A stretch of 5,968 bases of DNA from JAZRUY01 sp045598845. GTDB taxonomy: Bacteria; Verrucomicrobiota; Lentisphaeria; Victivallales; Victivallaceae. Positions 5,188 to 5,968 of this stretch are shown here, piece after piece (the stretch's first letter is position 1; every line of letters begins with the position of its first letter). The notes under the pieces were generated by a model. That model did no database searches and was not told the DNA's origin. It worked only from the letters and a program-made list of their open reading frames with translations. Position numbers and translations under genes: made by a program. The DNA is taken from assembly GCA_045598845.1 (NCBI GenBank), contig JAZRUY010000162.1, forward strand, positions 1 through 5,968. Direction: 5' to 3'.

Positions 5188-5968
5188 ATGGCTTACGGCC
5201 GCAAAGTCGGAATCGCCGTGCTTGGTGCCGGTTGCCGTCCGCGCTGCATCATCGAGCGTCTGCTGATCGATTCCAACCGTAATGTAAAAGTTGTGTCGGC
5301 TTTCGACCCTGATACCGATATTGTTAAGGGCGCACTCGGAATATGGCATTCCGGAGATGCTAAAATCTGCGGTAGCTATCAGGAGGCGATCAACTGCCCC
5401 GGAGTTGACTGGGTGTTTGTCTGTTCGCCCAACGCCCGCCACAAAGAGCAGATTATCGCCGCTTTCGAAGCCGGGAAGGATGTGTTCAGCGAAAAGCCGC
5501 TTGCCACATCTATCGGGGACTGCATCGCCATCGACAAGGCGCAGAAAAAGAGCGGAAAACTATTTGCTACCGGTTTTGTGCTGCGCTACGCTCCCTGTTA
5601 CCGTAAATGCCGCGAAATTCTCGATTCAGGAATTCTCGGCAAAATTGTCGCTATCGAAGCCGACGAGCATATTGTGCCCCGGCACGGCGGTTGTATTATG
5701 ACAAACTGGCGCCGTCATGTATCGGAAGCCGGTCCGCACATTCTGGAAAAATGTTGCCACGATCTCGACCTGTTAGAATGGTTCACCGGATCGCTCCCTA
5801 TGCGGATATGCGGTTTCGGCGGGCGTGATTTCTTCGTCAAAAACAATGAATACCTGATGGACAAATATACCAAGCAATGCTTTGTGGGATGGTGGGATCC
5901 CAAGTGTACCGGGAATCCTTTCAATGAAGACAACGATTTGATGGACAATACCGTGTCTATCGCTGAAT
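5188..5968 (+). CDS. Gfo/Idh/MocA-family oxidoreductase, copy 2, 3' part missing
   Basis: A tandem paralogue of the preceding gene, open to the right edge after 260 codons with no frameshift or stop, so it looks functional. It aligns with copy 1 without gaps and differs at 34 of 260 positions (about 87% identity, hand count). It keeps VLGAGCRP (11-18, again Pro18 in place of the third Gly), EKP (102-104) and EKCCHDLDLLEWFTG (187-201). Residues 63-124 are identical to copy 1. Changes cluster at 148-178 (12) and 218-246 (10), both in the C-terminal domain that shapes the substrate pocket in this family. Four changes create cysteines (16, 169, 231, 240). The ATG at 5188 is set by AGGAG. A terminator separates it from copy 1, so separate transcription is likely. 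A related but not necessarily identical substrate is my inference. More copies may follow beyond the edge. Confidence 0.93.
   Translation, partial: MAYGRKVGIAVLGAGCRPRCIIERLLIDSNRNVKVVSAFDPDTDIVKGALGIWHSGDAKICGSYQEAINCPGVDWVFVCSPNARHKEQIIAAFEAGKDVFSEKPLATSIGDCIAIDKAQKKSGKLFATGFVLRYAPCYRKCREILDSGILGKIVAIEADEHIVPRHGGCIMTNWRRHVSEAGPHILEKCCHDLDLLEWFTGSLPMRICGFGGRDFFVKNNEYLMDKYTKQCFVGWWDPKCTGNPFNEDNDLMDNTVSIAE

Noticed and set aside
5188..5968. Copy 2 as a pseudogene
   Set aside because: The frame is open throughout, catalytic residues are kept, and differences are mostly synonymous or conservative; it lacks a stop only because the window ends.
1..5968. Mobile element, CRISPR array, tRNA or defence system
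   Set aside because: No transposase or integrase motifs, terminal repeats, regularly spaced repeats, cloverleaf-like sequence or defence-protein domains were seen on either strand; the tandem oxidoreductases are the only large repeat.

Overview
The window is typical bacterial DNA: protein-coding genes are tightly packed, overall base composition is balanced to slightly GC-rich, and intergenic spacers are short and AT-rich with recognisable promoter, ribosome-binding and terminator signals. No rRNA, tRNA, CRISPR array, insertion sequence or phage gene was seen. The mix of an AraC-type regulator divergent from a Gfo/Idh/MocA oxidoreductase, tandem copies of that oxidoreductase, and cysteine-rich cytoplasmic enzymes suggests an anaerobic carbohydrate-degrading bacterium. 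A Lentisphaerota/Victivallales-like gut bacterium is my best guess, but this is a low-confidence inference from gene style, not a database match.

Left part (1-2692, minus strand): an apparent three-gene operon read right to left. It holds a PhnP-like metallo-beta-lactamase-fold hydrolase, the ribosome-associated GTPase HflX 19 bp downstream, and then an exported protein with a TPR-like stretch and a coiled coil. The last gene overlaps the hflX stop codon in an ATGA junction and runs off the left edge. A candidate promoter for this operon lies at 2756-2784, and its -35/spacer region is embedded in a 9-bp inverted repeat.

Middle (2862-3914): an AraC-family transcription factor on the minus strand, divergent from the first oxidoreductase gene. 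The spacer carries what look like back-to-back promoters. Their -35 hexamers fall on a perfect 13-bp palindrome (3801-3813), a natural point for shared control. The position of the AraC -10 box argues that the first in-frame ATG is not the real start.

Right part (3915-5968, plus strand): two tandem Gfo/Idh/MocA-family NAD(P)-dependent oxidoreductases. The first is complete (380 aa) and ends in a strong intrinsic terminator. The second has its own ribosome-binding site and is cut by the window edge after 260 codons. Over the shared 260 residues they are about 87% identical by hand count, without gaps. There is a 62-residue block without any amino-acid change, and the substitutions cluster in two patches of the C-terminal domain. 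This looks like a recent tandem duplication in which the substrate-binding domain is diverging while the cofactor/catalytic core is held constant. The likely picture is an AraC-type sensor controlling sugar or polyol oxidation next to it; the substrate cannot be told from sequence alone.
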